Positions 9,507 through 18,930 of a DNA stretch of 64,000 bases are shown here, piece by piece; position 1 is the first letter of the stretch, and the number at the start of each line of letters is the position of its first letter. The position numbers and the translations under genes were made by a program. The notes below the pieces were generated by a model, which had not been told where the DNA came from, ran no database searches, and saw only the letters and a program-made list of their open reading frames with translations. The stretch covers positions 32,075-96,074 of the forward strand of contig JAFLTP010000011.1 of assembly GCA_022510405.1 (NCBI GenBank), given 5' to 3'. The stretch comes from Muribaculaceae bacterium. Its GTDB lineage: Bacteria > Bacteroidota > Bacteroidia > Bacteroidales > Muribaculaceae.

Positions 9507-9520
9507 AAACCGGGATAAAT

Positions 9521-11251
9521 CTATTGAGAAGGGCGGATATCCCTGATCATCAATTGAATCGAATCCAATCCATCACCTTGCCTTGTCTGCTGGATGGTAT
9601 AGCAAATATCAATAGGTTTATGAGAATGAATATGTTCAAAATAAGGAGCCATATTGAAAGCGATAGCATTTATAACACGGCTTGTGCTATTGTCTTCAAG
9701 TTCAAGTTTGATGTGCTCCATATTTTTTCCTACGAGCCGGCTTGTTCCGAAGTCGAATACGTTTTTGGTACAGAAGATAGGATTTTGGTTCCCCGGTCCA
9801 AAAGGATTGAGTTTCTTAATAGACGATATCAAATTTGGTGTAATATCCGCAAATTGGATCACCGCATCAATTTCAGTCATAGGTTGAAGCTGATTTGGCT
9901 TAATATGCTCCGATACATACTCTTCAAAACGGCGGCGGAATTCAGGTATGTTTTCTTCTTTTAAAGAAAGGCCTACAGCATAAGGGTGACCCCCGAAATT
10001 TTGAAGCAGGTCGCGCATGGTATTTATAGCACTATAGATATCAAACCCTTGCACGGAACGTGAAGAACCTGTAGCCAATCCGTTTGAACATGTAAGGACA
10101 ACGGCCGGTTTATAATAAAGCTCGGTGAGTCGGGATGCTACAATACCGATTATACCTTTATGCCAATCCTTGTTATAAATCACAATTGATTTTTTCCCCT
10201 GAACAATGTTTACATTTTTAGAAATAATGTCATTGGCTTCCTCCGTGATTTTCTTATCCAGTTCTTTACGGTCGCGGTTATATTGATCTATATCCTTGCC
10301 TTTTTCATAAGCATCATGGAGGTCACGACATACAAGAAGGTCTACAGCCTCTATACCACTCTGCATTCTTCCGGAGGCGTTTATACGTGGACCAATCTTG
10401 AAAATAACATCGCTAATAGTGATATCTTTGTTTGTGAGTTTGCAAAGACGGATAATACTTCTAAGGCCCAGATTAGGATTAGAATTAAGTCTTTTCAAGC
10501 CGTGATAGGCCATTACACGTGTTTCACCTGTTATAGGCACAATATCAGCTGCTATGCTTACTGCTACGAGGTCGAGTAAGGATGCGAGTTCATTATGGTT
10601 CGAAAGTCCATTGCTTTGTGCGAAAGCTTGCATGAATTTGAAACCGACAGCACAACCCGAAAGATGAGAGCAAGGATAATTAGAGCCGGGCATCTTTGGA
10701 TTAAGGATGGCCACAGCATCCGGAAGAACCTCATCCGGCATATGATGGTCGCAGATTATAAAATCTATCCCCTTTTCTTTAGCATATTCAATCTCCTTGA
10801 TTGCCTTTATGCCACAATCGAGCACAATAACCAGTTTAACATCGTTTTCTGCTGCGTAATCAATACTTTTCATTGAAATACCATAACCCTCTTCATAACG
10901 GGTGGGAATGTAGTATTCAATATTGCTGTAATAATTTTGTAGATATTTATAAACGAGTGCTACAGCTGTCGTGCCGTCAACATCATAATCACCATAGACC
11001 ATGATACGTTCTTTTGCTCCCATGGCCTTATTTAAACGATTCACAGCTTTATCCATATCCTGCATCAGGAAAGGATCGTGAAGGTGTTCTATTGATGGGG
11101 CAAAAAATGCGGCTGCTTCCTCAGGAGTTTCAACCCCTCTTCTAAGCAGAAGTTCAGCCACAGTAAATTCATCGCCACACTGAGGAAGCATGGCCTCCGC
11201 CATTTCTTTTTGTTGCGGAGTCAGTGGCTGATAATTCCATTTGGCTGTCAT
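9521..11251 (-). CDS. recJ: single-stranded-DNA-specific exonuclease RecJ
   Basis: A 576-aa 5'-to-3' ssDNA exonuclease of the DHH family, used in RecF-pathway recombination and mismatch repair. The DHH core shows DYDVDGTTAVAL (near residue 85) and CDHHMPDEVLPDAVAILNP. The DHHA1 part has FGGHPYAVGLSL near residue 415, and a C-terminal OB domain follows. It is the first gene of the recJ-recQ-mltF run. A candidate minus-strand promoter lies 70 bp upstream, back to back with that of the glycosyltransferase gene. Confidence 0.95.
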   Translation of the reverse strand: MTAKWNYQPLTPQQKEMAEAMLPQCGDEFTVAELLLRRGVETPEEAAAFFAPSIEHLHDPFLMQDMDKAVNRLNKAMGAKERIMVYGDYDVDGTTAVALVYKYLQNYYSNIEYYIPTRYEEGYGISMKSIDYAAENDVKLVIVLDCGIKAIKEIEYAKEKGIDFIICDHHMPDEVLPDAVAILNPKMPGSNYPCSHLSGCAVGFKFMQAFAQSNGLSNHNELASLLDLVAVSIAADIVPITGETRVMAYHGLKRLNSNPNLGLRSIIRLCKLTNKDITISDVIFKIGPRINASGRMQSGIEAVDLLVCRDLHDAYEKGKDIDQYNRDRKELDKKITEEANDIISKNVNIVQGKKSIVIYNKDWHKGIIGIVASRLTELYYKPAVVLTCSNGLATGSSRSVQGFDIYSAINTMRDLLQNFGGHPYAVGLSLKEENIPEFRRRFEEYVSEHIKPNQLQPMTEIDAVIQFADITPNLISSIKKLNPFGPGNQNPIFCTKNVFDFGTSRLVGKNMEHIKLELEDNSTSRVINAIAFNMAPYFEHIHSHKPIDICYTIQQTRQGDGLDSIQLMIRDIRPSQ

Positions 11252-11328
11252 TTCTGGCTTTAAGTTAAGGAAGTTAAGGGTTTTGTGATGCGTTAGAGAA
11301 GAGAGGGATGCGTACTAAGGCACAAGTG

Positions 11329-11336
11329 CAAAAATA
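11329..11336 (-). promoter_or_regulatory. candidate recJ -7 element (TATTTTTG)
   Basis: Minus-strand TATTTTTG fits TAnnTTTG, with a TTG about 20 bp upstream at 11357-11359 as a partial -33 element. The predicted leader is about 70 nt. Confidence 0.4.
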
Positions 11337-11386
11337 ATGAAAAAAATCCAAGATTGCAACTGCTCTAATGATTCAATAAAAATCGT

Positions 11387-11394
11387 TAAATTTG
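11387..11394 (+). promoter_or_regulatory. candidate -7 element (TAAATTTG) of the glycosyltransferase gene
   Basis: TAAATTTG fits the consensus. Counting 7 bp from its last G puts the transcript start near 11401, only about 4 nt before the ATG at 11405, so the mRNA would be nearly leaderless. Confidence 0.4.
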
Positions 11395-11404
11395 CAAAAC
11401 ACAT

Positions 11405-12595
11405 ATGGGTTTTAAGGCATCATATCCAAAAGAAAAAGGCCTATACGGTCTCTTTAACGACAGTTTTCCTCCTATAATTGACGGAGTTACACTGACGGTG
11501 GAAAACTATGCCTATTGGATTACGCAGAGAGGGGGAACTCCATGTATTGTAACACCATGGAACCCTGAAGAAGTAAAGACCCCCTATCATGTTATGAGAT
11601 ACTTGTCTTTACCAATACAAAACAGACACCCTTATCGCTACGGATACCCTAAATTGGACCCTTTTATCTGGAAAAGGTTAAAGAAAACCAATTTCAAGAT
11701 TCTTCATTCACATTGTCCATTTTCTTCCGGAAGATTGGCAGTCTATGTGAAAAAATATCAGAAAGTACCGTTGATAGGAACCTTTCATTCAAAATATAAA
11801 GAAGACTTACAACACTCATTCAGACTTTTTCCTTTCTGTGTACCCATCATCATGAAGCGTATATTGAACTTTTTCAATTCCTGCGATGAGGTATGGATAC
11901 CGCAAAGAGAAGTTGAGGAAACTGTCAGGAAATACGGATACAAAGGACCCTTGACTGTTGTGGAGAACGGTAATGACTTTGCTTCATTAATAAATGGAGA
12001 TATAAGGCAATATAAATTGGGAGCAAAAAAAAGACTGGGATTCAAAGAAAAGGATTTCAATCTATTGTTTGTGGGTCAACATATTTGGGAAAAAGGGTTG
12101 GATATCATATTGCGCACCATTGAAGAGCTCAAAGATATTGAGACGATAAAAATAAACTTTATCGGTGATGGCTATGCCACAAATGATATTATAAAAAGGG
12201 TCAAAGATAAAAACTTGGAAGATAAAGTTAAATTAAACGGATTGATAACAAATCGTGAAAAACTGAGCGATTACTATGCTGCGAGTGATCTGTTTTTCTT
12301 CCCTTCCATGTATGACAACGCCCCGCTTGTGGTTAGAGAAGCCGCCGCTATGGGAACACCTGCTTTGTTGCTTAAAGGTTCTACAGCATCTGAAGTAATA
12401 AGAGACTTAGACAACGGCTATTTGGTAGATAAAAACGTCGAAGAGATCACTGGCATGATAAAACAATTGGACAAAGAAAGAGACAAAGTATTGCAAACAG
12501 GGATTAAAGCAAGGAATACGTTGGTGAGAAGTTGGGAAGACGTTGTAGGGGAAGTGATGGATAGATATGAAATAGCTATTAAAAATTGCCGTTGA
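11405..12595 (+). CDS. family 4 glycosyltransferase (GT-B fold)
   Basis: A 396-aa GT4 enzyme moving a sugar from a nucleotide donor to a lipid or glycan acceptor at the cytoplasmic face. The N-terminal acceptor domain opens with LFNDSFPPIIDGVTLTVENY, typical of the mannosyl/glucosyl-diacylglycerol group. The donor domain has HIWEKGLDII and the EX7E-like stretch MYDNAPLVVREAAAMGTP. The first residues before LFNDSF are longer than usual for the family, but there is no nearer in-frame Met. It is followed 28 bp later by a flippase-like membrane protein, suggesting a glycolipid pathway (inference). Donor and acceptor are unknown. Confidence 0.88.
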   Translation: MGFKASYPKEKGLYGLFNDSFPPIIDGVTLTVENYAYWITQRGGTPCIVTPWNPEEVKTPYHVMRYLSLPIQNRHPYRYGYPKLDPFIWKRLKKTNFKILHSHCPFSSGRLAVYVKKYQKVPLIGTFHSKYKEDLQHSFRLFPFCVPIIMKRILNFFNSCDEVWIPQREVEETVRKYGYKGPLTVVENGNDFASLINGDIRQYKLGAKKRLGFKEKDFNLLFVGQHIWEKGLDIILRTIEELKDIETIKINFIGDGYATNDIIKRVKDKNLEDKVKLNGLITNREKLSDYYAASDLFFFPSMYDNAPLVVREAAAMGTPALLLKGSTASEVIRDLDNGYLVDKNVEEITGMIKQLDKERDKVLQTGIKARNTLVRSWEDVVGEVMDRYEIAIKNCR

Positions 12596-12623
12596 ACAGT
12601 AATCTTTTTAGCCAAAGAAAGTA

Positions 12624-13733
12624 ATGGGCCAAACACAGGAAGTATCTCCACAGACAATGGAAAAGAACTACTTTTCCCTATGGAAGATTATACTTCCGGT
12701 GGTAATAGGCTTAAGTGTGGTTATCCTGATGTTTTGGCATGAATCGAAAAAGGATAATCTTTCAGAAGTATGGCATGAAATACATTTTACCTGGCGTACA
12801 TGGCTATGTATACTTTTAGGATTCGTATTCATGTGGGGACGAGACTTTGGCTTGACTTGGAGATTTAGGGCGCTTACAGATAAACAGTTAACTTGGGGCA
12901 AAGCTTATAAGGTGGATTTCTTATGCGAATTCACTTCATGTGTGACCCCTTCGGCTGTCGGAGGTAGTTCTTTAGGTATGGTTTTTCTTAACACTCAAGG
13001 CATAGAGTTTGGGAGAGCCACCACTTTAATGATAACAACATTATTTTTAGATGAACTTTTTTTTGTGATTTCATGTCCATTGGTGGTATGTCTCACCCCT
13101 GCAAAATATATTTTCGCTTCTGATGGTAGCGCTTTCAGCCATGGTATAATGTACACCTTCTGGATAGTTTACGGAATTATAGCGGCATGGACATTTTTGC
13201 TTTTTGCCGGCATCATATGGAAACCTGAATGGATAAGCAAATTGTTGAAAAAAATAGCCGGTTGGAAAATATTAAAAAAATGGAGCGAAGGGATTTCCGG
13301 GTTAGGAATCAATATGGTAGCCACTTCGAAAGAATTACGTAAAAAGCCATTTAGGTTCTGGATGGAAGTTTTTGGAGGAACAGCTGTGTCATGGACATCA
13401 CGATATTTAGTTGTGAATGCCTTGTTTCTTGGGTTCCTTCCGATGGATGACAAATGGCAATGGGTTATATTGGCACGACAATTTGTAATTTGGGTAGTAC
13501 TGATGGTAAGTCCAACACCTGGTGGTTCAGGAGTCAGCGAATGGATATTTTCAAATTATTATGGGGATTTGGTACCGTCCATAGGTATGGCGTTAATAAT
13601 GGCGGTGTTTTGGCGTATTATCTCCTATTACGTCTATTTAGGTATCGGAGCTGCCATTGTGCCGGGATGGTTAAAAGAGAGTTACAACAAATTTCATAAA
13701 AAGAAAAAGACAGAATCATTAGTAAACAAATAA
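12624..13733 (+). CDS. YbhN/UPF0104-type integral membrane protein (lysylphosphatidylglycerol synthase TM-like)
   Basis: A 369-aa protein with about eight predicted membrane helices, of the family related to the flippase part of MprF. Family features are EFTSCVTPSAVGGSSLG (about residues 105-121) and the late motif SPTPGGSGVSEW (about 299-310). A second possible start is Met12 at 12657. Members move lipids or lack a proven role. Its position directly after a GT4 gene suggests it handles or flips the product of that enzyme; this is inferred from context only. Confidence 0.85.
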   Translation: MGQTQEVSPQTMEKNYFSLWKIILPVVIGLSVVILMFWHESKKDNLSEVWHEIHFTWRTWLCILLGFVFMWGRDFGLTWRFRALTDKQLTWGKAYKVDFLCEFTSCVTPSAVGGSSLGMVFLNTQGIEFGRATTLMITTLFLDELFFVISCPLVVCLTPAKYIFASDGSAFSHGIMYTFWIVYGIIAAWTFLLFAGIIWKPEWISKLLKKIAGWKILKKWSEGISGLGINMVATSKELRKKPFRFWMEVFGGTAVSWTSRYLVVNALFLGFLPMDDKWQWVILARQFVIWVVLMVSPTPGGSGVSEWIFSNYYGDLVPSIGMALIMAVFWRIISYYVYLGIGAAIVPGWLKESYNKFHKKKKTESLVNK

Positions 13734-13738
13734 AGTTA

Positions 13739-13769
13739 TTGATTATTTATCTTGAAATAAGTAAATTTG
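13739..13769 (+). promoter_or_regulatory. candidate promoter of the PPi-phosphofructokinase gene
   Basis: TTG at 13739-13741 (-33) and TAAATTTG at 13762-13769 (-7) are 20 bp apart, close to the Bacteroidota spacing. The predicted leader is about 25 nt. Confidence 0.55.
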
Positions 13770-13800
13770 CAGATAAATAAACCAAAAAATATACAATTAA

Positions 13801-15456
13801 ATGAAAAAGAGCCCACTTCAGAGAGTTAGGTCTGAATATCAACCCAAACTTCCGAAAGCGCTTCAAGGACCGGTGAAGGTAAAAATCGGCGAAGCAACGG
13901 AATCAGTGGCAGACCAGGAAGAGATCAAGAAACTATTTCCACACACCTATGGGATGCCTATAGTGCAGTTTGAAGCATCCAATGAGCCGGAACATGTGGA
14001 AGAACCATTTAATGTGGGCATTATTCTCTCAGGTGGTCAAGCACCCGGAGGACACAATGTTGTCAGTGGAATCTTCGATGGTTTGAAACGTCTGAATAAA
14101 GAGAACAGACTATATGGTTTCTTGATGGGTCCTTCAGGTTTCATCAAACACCAATATATGGAATTAACTGCCGGATACATCAAGGAATATAGAAACACCG
14201 GTGGTTTCGACATTATCGGTTCAGGTCGAACAAAACTTGAAACTCCGGAACAATTCGAGGAAGGATTAAAGATTCTAAAAGAACTCAACATCAAAGCCTT
14301 AGTAATTATAGGTGGAGACGATTCCAATACGAATGCCGCGGTTTTGGCAGAATATTATCAAAACATCGGAGCTGGGGTTCAGGTTATTGGAGTACCAAAA
14401 ACAATTGACGGTGACCTGAAAAACAAATGGATCGAAACTTCATTTGGTTTTGACACAGCATGTAAGGTTTATAGCGAGGTAATAGGTAATATACAAAGAG
14501 ACTGTAACTCTGCAAAAAAATATTACCACTTTGTGAAGTTGATGGGTAGAAGTGCTTCCCATATCGCCTTGGAATGTGCTCTTGAAACTCAACCCAACGT
14601 ATGCTTGATTTCGGAAGAAGTATTGGCTAAGAGGATGACTCTTGACAATATCGTAAGCTATCTTTGCTATGTTATCTCTGAAAGAGCCAAGCTTGGTTGG
14701 AATTTCGGAACTGTTCTTGTTCCTGAAGGTCTGATAGAATTCATTCCTTCTATGAAAGACCTCATTTCAGAATTGAATGACGTTCTTGCTGCACATTCTA
14801 ATGAATTCGAAGGATTGGATGAAATGGATAAATTGAGAGCTATCCATGCAAAACTAAGCCCTACAAATGCAGATCTATTCAAATCCTTACCGAAACATAT
14901 AGCTTTGCAGCTTAGTCTTGACAGAGATAGCCATGGTAATGTACAAGTATCTTTAATCGAGACCGAGAGTTTATTAAGTGAAATGGTAAAGAAACGTTTG
15001 GAAGAGATGCGTGAAAACGGTCAATATTCCGGAAAATTCAATGCCCAACATCATTTCTTTGGTTATGAGGGACGTTGTGCTGATCCTACCAATTTCGATG
15101 CAGACTATACTTATGCCCTTGGTTTCAATGCAGCTATGCTGATAAACGCAGGTCTCACTGGATATATGAGCTCGGTTAGGAATCTTACTGAAAAGAGTGA
15201 GTATTGGATTGCTGGAGGTATTCCAATCACAATGATGATGAATATGGAGAAACGCCACGGTCATATGAAACCGGTGATCCAGAAAGCTCTCGTTAACCTC
15301 AATGGTAAACCGTATCTTAAATTTGCATCAATGAGAGAGACATTGGCTCTCAACACTCTCTACCAATATCCGGGTCCAATTCAATATTTCGGACCGGCAG
15401 AAGTGTGCGACCGTCCTTCAATGACCCTCTTACTGGAACATGATAAGGAGGTTTAA
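13801..15456 (+). CDS. pfp: diphosphate--fructose-6-phosphate 1-phosphotransferase
   Basis: A 551-aa PPi-dependent phosphofructokinase that interconverts fructose 6-phosphate and fructose 1,6-bisphosphate reversibly in glycolysis. The phosphate-donor loop reads LSGGQAPGGHN. The motif GGDDSNTNA has Asp where ATP-dependent enzymes have Gly, and PKTIDGDLKN carries the second PPi-type signature with the catalytic Asp. The length fits the long (about 550-aa) PPi-PFK clade rather than the 320-aa ATP enzyme. It has its own promoter and a strong terminator, so it is probably monocistronic. Confidence 0.95.
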   Translation: MKKSPLQRVRSEYQPKLPKALQGPVKVKIGEATESVADQEEIKKLFPHTYGMPIVQFEASNEPEHVEEPFNVGIILSGGQAPGGHNVVSGIFDGLKRLNKENRLYGFLMGPSGFIKHQYMELTAGYIKEYRNTGGFDIIGSGRTKLETPEQFEEGLKILKELNIKALVIIGGDDSNTNAAVLAEYYQNIGAGVQVIGVPKTIDGDLKNKWIETSFGFDTACKVYSEVIGNIQRDCNSAKKYYHFVKLMGRSASHIALECALETQPNVCLISEEVLAKRMTLDNIVSYLCYVISERAKLGWNFGTVLVPEGLIEFIPSMKDLISELNDVLAAHSNEFEGLDEMDKLRAIHAKLSPTNADLFKSLPKHIALQLSLDRDSHGNVQVSLIETESLLSEMVKKRLEEMRENGQYSGKFNAQHHFFGYEGRCADPTNFDADYTYALGFNAAMLINAGLTGYMSSVRNLTEKSEYWIAGGIPITMMMNMEKRHGHMKPVIQKALVNLNGKPYLKFASMRETLALNTLYQYPGPIQYFGPAEVCDRPSMTLLLEHDKEV

Positions 15457-15489
15457 AAGTGTAAAGCATAAATTTAAAACCAAGATTTT

Positions 15490-15522
15490 GAGGCGTGGAA
15501 CCAACTTCCATGCCTCTTTTTT
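15490..15522 (+). terminator. intrinsic terminator after pfp
   Basis: GAGGCGTGGAA (15490-15500) and TTCCATGCCTC (15506-15516) form an 11-bp stem with one G-T pair and a 5-nt loop, followed directly by TTTTTTG. Confidence 0.88.
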
Positions 15523-15543
15523 GTTATAAAAATAAAAAAGATT

Positions 15544-15993
15544 ATGAAAAAAGGAATTTTACTAAGTTTAATTGTGGCTTCCGGATGCTTTTTGTCTTGT
15601 CAAGGACATGAAAACTCAAAAGCAATTCCTGATGAAGAGAATGTTGAGATGACACCCAATGAGGTAGTGGAAGTGCCATCATATAAAGTTGTGGATGGGA
15701 GAATAATTCCTACAGACGGAAAACCAATGATTGTGGATTTTTCTGCTACCTGGTGTCCTCCTTGTCGACAATTAAAACCTATATTTGAGAAATTGGCGGA
15801 AGATTTCAGAGGTAGAATTACTTTTGTGACTATTGATGTTGATGAAAATCCGGAATTGTCACAGTCATATGGAGTTCAAAGCATCCCTATGATGGTATTT
15901 TTAAATAAAGATGGACAAATACAAAATACGATAATAGGTTTCCAAGACAGGGATCAACTGTTAGCTGCGATCAACACCTATTTTGGATTTTAA
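15544..15993 (+). CDS. thioredoxin-fold lipoprotein
   Basis: A 149-aa exported thioredoxin. The signal segment contains Cys15 and Cys19 (GCFLSC); the second fits a lipobox best. The redox site is FSATWCPPCRQL (about residues 61-72), and the cis-Pro loop is SIPMMVF. Such periplasmic thioredoxins reduce or exchange disulfides on exported proteins or on peroxidases. A terminator separates it from pfp, and a bidirectional hairpin lies after it. Confidence 0.9.
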   Translation: MKKGILLSLIVASGCFLSCQGHENSKAIPDEENVEMTPNEVVEVPSYKVVDGRIIPTDGKPMIVDFSATWCPPCRQLKPIFEKLAEDFRGRITFVTIDVDENPELSQSYGVQSIPMMVFLNKDGQIQNTIIGFQDRDQLLAAINTYFGF

Positions 15994-16034
15994 TATTCCA
16001 TTTATCCTATCCTAATAAAGGATTCTACAATCAT

Positions 16035-16072
16035 AATAAAGGGCTGCACCATCTACAGGCAGCCCTATTATT
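16035..16072. terminator. bidirectional terminator between convergent genes
   Basis: GGGCTGC (16041-16047) pairs with GCAGCCC (16059-16065), and flanking AT pairs extend the stem with one bulge. It lies between the thioredoxin gene (plus) and the galactanase gene (minus) and has T-rich sequence on both sides. Confidence 0.7.
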
Positions 16073-16098
16073 GTGAGATTTTCCCTGAATTTTGTTGT

Positions 16099-17358
16099 TC
16101 AACGAACTGCTATCTTTTTACCATTATGGATATAAATGCCCGGAGAGGAAGGTTGGTTAATCTTTCTACCGTTAATATCATACCATGATTCTGATTTATT
16201 ATCCACTTGATTGTATTCAAGCATTTCAATTGCTGCATGCCCAGTTCCGAAGCTTGCAATAGTTTTTAGGGCAGGTGTTGCTTTACCGGTACGACTGTCG
16301 AATAACGGTGCGTTATACCAATTGCTCAATTTAGTACCATATGCATTGTATTCAAGCCACCACCAAAAAAGGCCGTTAACATTCGGATGCGCCAAAAGTG
16401 TATCAACCAAGTCTTTAGCAAATTGATTTTGTCCTTCCAGTGTATATTGATAATCCACTTTTTCAGATGTCCCGGGAACTTCCCATGCGTAGGGGAAACC
16501 CGTTTCCACAATCATGATTTCTTTTTCCGGATAACGCGATTCAAGAGAAGTCAAAGCATTGTTAAGGACTCCCATATTCCCATGGAAATAAGGATAATAA
16601 CTTAGTCCGATTATATCATAATCTATATCGAGGGATTTCATCTTGTCATAGAAATTGGTAAGCACATTTACTTGAGAAGCCCTTTCGGTATGAATTATGA
16701 TTTCGGAGTCAGGACAAACTTCTCTACAAGCGCTTATGGCTGCTTTTAAAAGATCACCAAATCTTTGCCATGAAGCATTGCTGCTGTTGGTGTATACATG
16801 GTTCCCCGGAATATCATTTCCAAAAGCACCCCACAACATACCATAGCTTATTTCATTGCCTGGCTGTATAAATTTAGGAGTAATACCATTATCCTTCAGA
16901 GTAATAAGAGTTTCCTTCGTATATTCATTTATTTTAACTTTAAGTTGCTCGTCAGTAAGATTTTTCCATGCATCAGGAATCCATTGAGCACCTGGATCGG
17001 CCCAAGTGTCTGAATAATGGAAATCAAGCATAAGATCAAATCCATTTTCCACAATTTCATTACATAAAGGAATAATATAAGGAAGACTTTGACAAGCGTT
17101 GGGATCATAATCATTAGGATGGGTTGCTTCGAAAGCGGCAGGGTCAACAAATAACCTGATTCGCATAGCATTCATTCCTATATCATAAAGATAAGGAAGG
17201 AGATCAATGTCATTACCGTTCTCATCTTTATACTTTGCACCGGCATCCTGATGTTCGGAAAATAATGAAATATCTCCTCCAACATAACGGAATTCTGCTG
17301 CATTAGAAATCAAAAATGATATTCCAAAAATCAATAATAGAAGTTTCTTGAGTTTCAT
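16099..17358 (-). CDS. GH53 arabinogalactan endo-beta-1,4-galactanase
   Basis: A 419-aa exported glycoside hydrolase that cuts the beta-1,4-galactan of plant pectin side chains. A signal peptide ends near NAAEF (about residue 21). GH53 features are VGGDISLF near the start, the acid/base Glu in PGNEISYGMLW (about 169) and the nucleophile Glu in IVETGFPY (about 285). The last 30 residues (WYDINGRK, then GIYIHNGKK) look like a type IX secretion sorting tail. It follows rpe by 24 bp, and no SusC/SusD pair or other polysaccharide-utilisation gene is near. It may be an isolated galactan enzyme. Confidence 0.92.
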   Translation of the reverse strand: MKLKKLLLLIFGISFLISNAAEFRYVGGDISLFSEHQDAGAKYKDENGNDIDLLPYLYDIGMNAMRIRLFVDPAAFEATHPNDYDPNACQSLPYIIPLCNEIVENGFDLMLDFHYSDTWADPGAQWIPDAWKNLTDEQLKVKINEYTKETLITLKDNGITPKFIQPGNEISYGMLWGAFGNDIPGNHVYTNSSNASWQRFGDLLKAAISACREVCPDSEIIIHTERASQVNVLTNFYDKMKSLDIDYDIIGLSYYPYFHGNMGVLNNALTSLESRYPEKEIMIVETGFPYAWEVPGTSEKVDYQYTLEGQNQFAKDLVDTLLAHPNVNGLFWWWLEYNAYGTKLSNWYNAPLFDSRTGKATPALKTIASFGTGHAAIEMLEYNQVDNKSESWYDINGRKINQPSSPGIYIHNGKKIAVR

Positions 17359-17382
17359 AGTAAATCTATTTTAAATATTATA

Positions 17383-18030
17383 TTATGAGAGAGCCTTTAG
17401 ATGAGAAATTCTTTCCTGAGGATTGGACGAATTAAAAATGAAACTTCCGGAAACCAAAATATCTGCCCCGGCTTCAGCAAGAAGTTTACCTGTATCTTCA
17501 TTAACGCCTCCATCCACTTCAATCAATGCCTTAGAATTAGACCGAAGAATTAAATTACGTAGTTCTTTTACCTTTCTTAAGGTGTTATCAATAAATTTCT
17601 GCGCACCGAACCCCGGATTCACAGACATTAAGAGCACCAAGTCAACTTGATCGATTATATCTACAAGGAGAGAAACAGGAGTGGCAGGATTGAGAGTGAC
17701 TCCAGCCTTCATTCCAGCCTCATGAATAAGATGAACTGTTCTATCGAGGTGGACACAGGCCTCCAAATGAACATTCATAATGTAGGCACCTGCATCTCTA
17801 ATCTGGGCAACCCATTTCTGTGGTTCAATTATCATCAGATGAACGTCGAGAGGCTTTTCGCAAACTTTTTTGACTGCTTCAATCAAAGGGAAACCGAAAG
17901 ATATATTGGGCACAAATACACCATCCATGACATCTATATGCAAGTAATCTGCCTCTGAACTGTTAATCATTTCCAATTCAGGTTTCAAATTGGCAAAATC
18001 TGCTGCAAGCAATGAAGGAGAAACCAGCAT
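17383..18030 (-). CDS. rpe: ribulose-phosphate 3-epimerase
   Basis: Interconverts ribulose 5-phosphate and xylulose 5-phosphate in the pentose phosphate pathway. The TIM-barrel motifs are HIDVMDGVFVPN, the His of DVHLMI, SVNPGFG and EVDGGVN, all with the expected catalytic and metal residues. I chose the ATG at 18030, giving 215 aa, because it begins MLVSPSLLAADF as the family does and lies 1 bp after the preceding stop. A GTG at 18054 would add eight residues and overlap the upstream gene. Confidence 0.95.
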   Translation of the reverse strand: MLVSPSLLAADFANLKPELEMINSSEADYLHIDVMDGVFVPNISFGFPLIEAVKKVCEKPLDVHLMIIEPQKWVAQIRDAGAYIMNVHLEACVHLDRTVHLIHEAGMKAGVTLNPATPVSLLVDIIDQVDLVLLMSVNPGFGAQKFIDNTLRKVKELRNLILRSNSKALIEVDGGVNEDTGKLLAEAGADILVSGSFIFNSSNPQERISHLKALS

Positions 18031-18031
18031 C

Positions 18032-18217
18032 TTATTTTCTTTTTTTACTTTCACGATTGTAAAGCCACATGTAGCAAAGTGCCGTTAGAACAAGAACGAG
18101 ACCGAAAATACACATTGCAAGTTCTCTTCCGGGCATATTGATACAACTGAACACAATAATACCGGCTACACATATTATTGCTATTGTCAGAAAAAGAATT
18201 TCTAATTTTAAATTCAT
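18032..18217 (-). CDS. small two-helix membrane protein
   Basis: A 61-aa protein with two hydrophobic segments (residues about 4-24 and 32-52) and a basic tail NRESKKRK. Its ATG overlaps the DedA stop as ATGA, which supports real, coupled translation, and it ends one base before the rpe start. I recognise no family. Its position in the run suggests co-expression with the DedA protein. Confidence 0.65.
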   Translation of the reverse strand: MNLKLEILFLTIAIICVAGIIVFSCINMPGRELAMCIFGLVLVLTALCYMWLYNRESKKRK

Positions 18218-18897
18218 GCCGCCTTAGATTTATTTGGTTTGAAAGCATTGAATAAAATAAAAATGACACAAAGCCCTGCGATTCCGTATCCGGCCCAGGT
18301 AAGGTATCTATTATACTCCTCGACTTTTTCAAAGAGTTGATCCGGGGAAACCGTTTGGGCCAGCCAAAAACCTAAGGCACCCAATACACCGTTCCAAACT
18401 AAAGCACCTAAAAAGGTGAAAAATGCAAACTGGCCCACATTCATCCTGGCTATGCCTGCTGGAATTGAAATAAGTTGCCGGATAGCCGGAATCAATCTAC
18501 CTATAAAAGTGGAAATGGCACCATGTTTGTCGAAATAATCTTCTGCTTTCTGCACTTTTTCCCTGTTGATTAAAAGTGCATGTCCTACTCTACTGTCTGC
18601 AAATGCATAAATTACGGGACGACCAATCCACAGAGCTAAATAATAATTTATAAAAGCACCAACTAAAGCTCCTAAAGTTGCAATCAAAACAACAAGAAAT
18701 ACATTCATTTCAGCTCCCGCTCCGGCATTTGTACAAGCCAAATAAGCTGCTGGCGGTACAACTACTTCCGAAGGGAAAGGTATGAAGGAACTTTCAATAA
18801 CCATAAAGACAAACACAAACAAATAGTTTGCATTGTCTACAAACCATTGGAAGAACTGTGACGCATCAAATATTGCCAACGGAATCATGTCTACCAT
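18214..18897 (-). CDS. DedA/SNARE-associated family membrane protein
   Basis: A 227-aa polytopic membrane protein of the DedA family. Features include ESSFIPFPSEVVVPPAA near residue 36, the long amphipathic central part, and GRLIPAIRQLISIPAG (about 134-149), which holds the Arg residues needed in characterised DedA proteins. DedA proteins are implicated in recycling undecaprenyl phosphate and other lipids across the inner membrane. It follows the flavodiiron gene by 33 bp and overlaps the next small gene, so it is probably part of one minus-strand operon. Confidence 0.92.
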   Translation of the reverse strand: MVDMIPLAIFDASQFFQWFVDNANYLFVFVFMVIESSFIPFPSEVVVPPAAYLACTNAGAGAEMNVFLVVLIATLGALVGAFINYYLALWIGRPVIYAFADSRVGHALLINREKVQKAEDYFDKHGAISTFIGRLIPAIRQLISIPAGIARMNVGQFAFFTFLGALVWNGVLGALGFWLAQTVSPDQLFEKVEEYNRYLTWAGYGIAGLCVIFILFNAFKPNKSKAA

Positions 18898-18930
18898 TCC
18901 AAGGAAATAATATAGAATTATAAAATCTTT

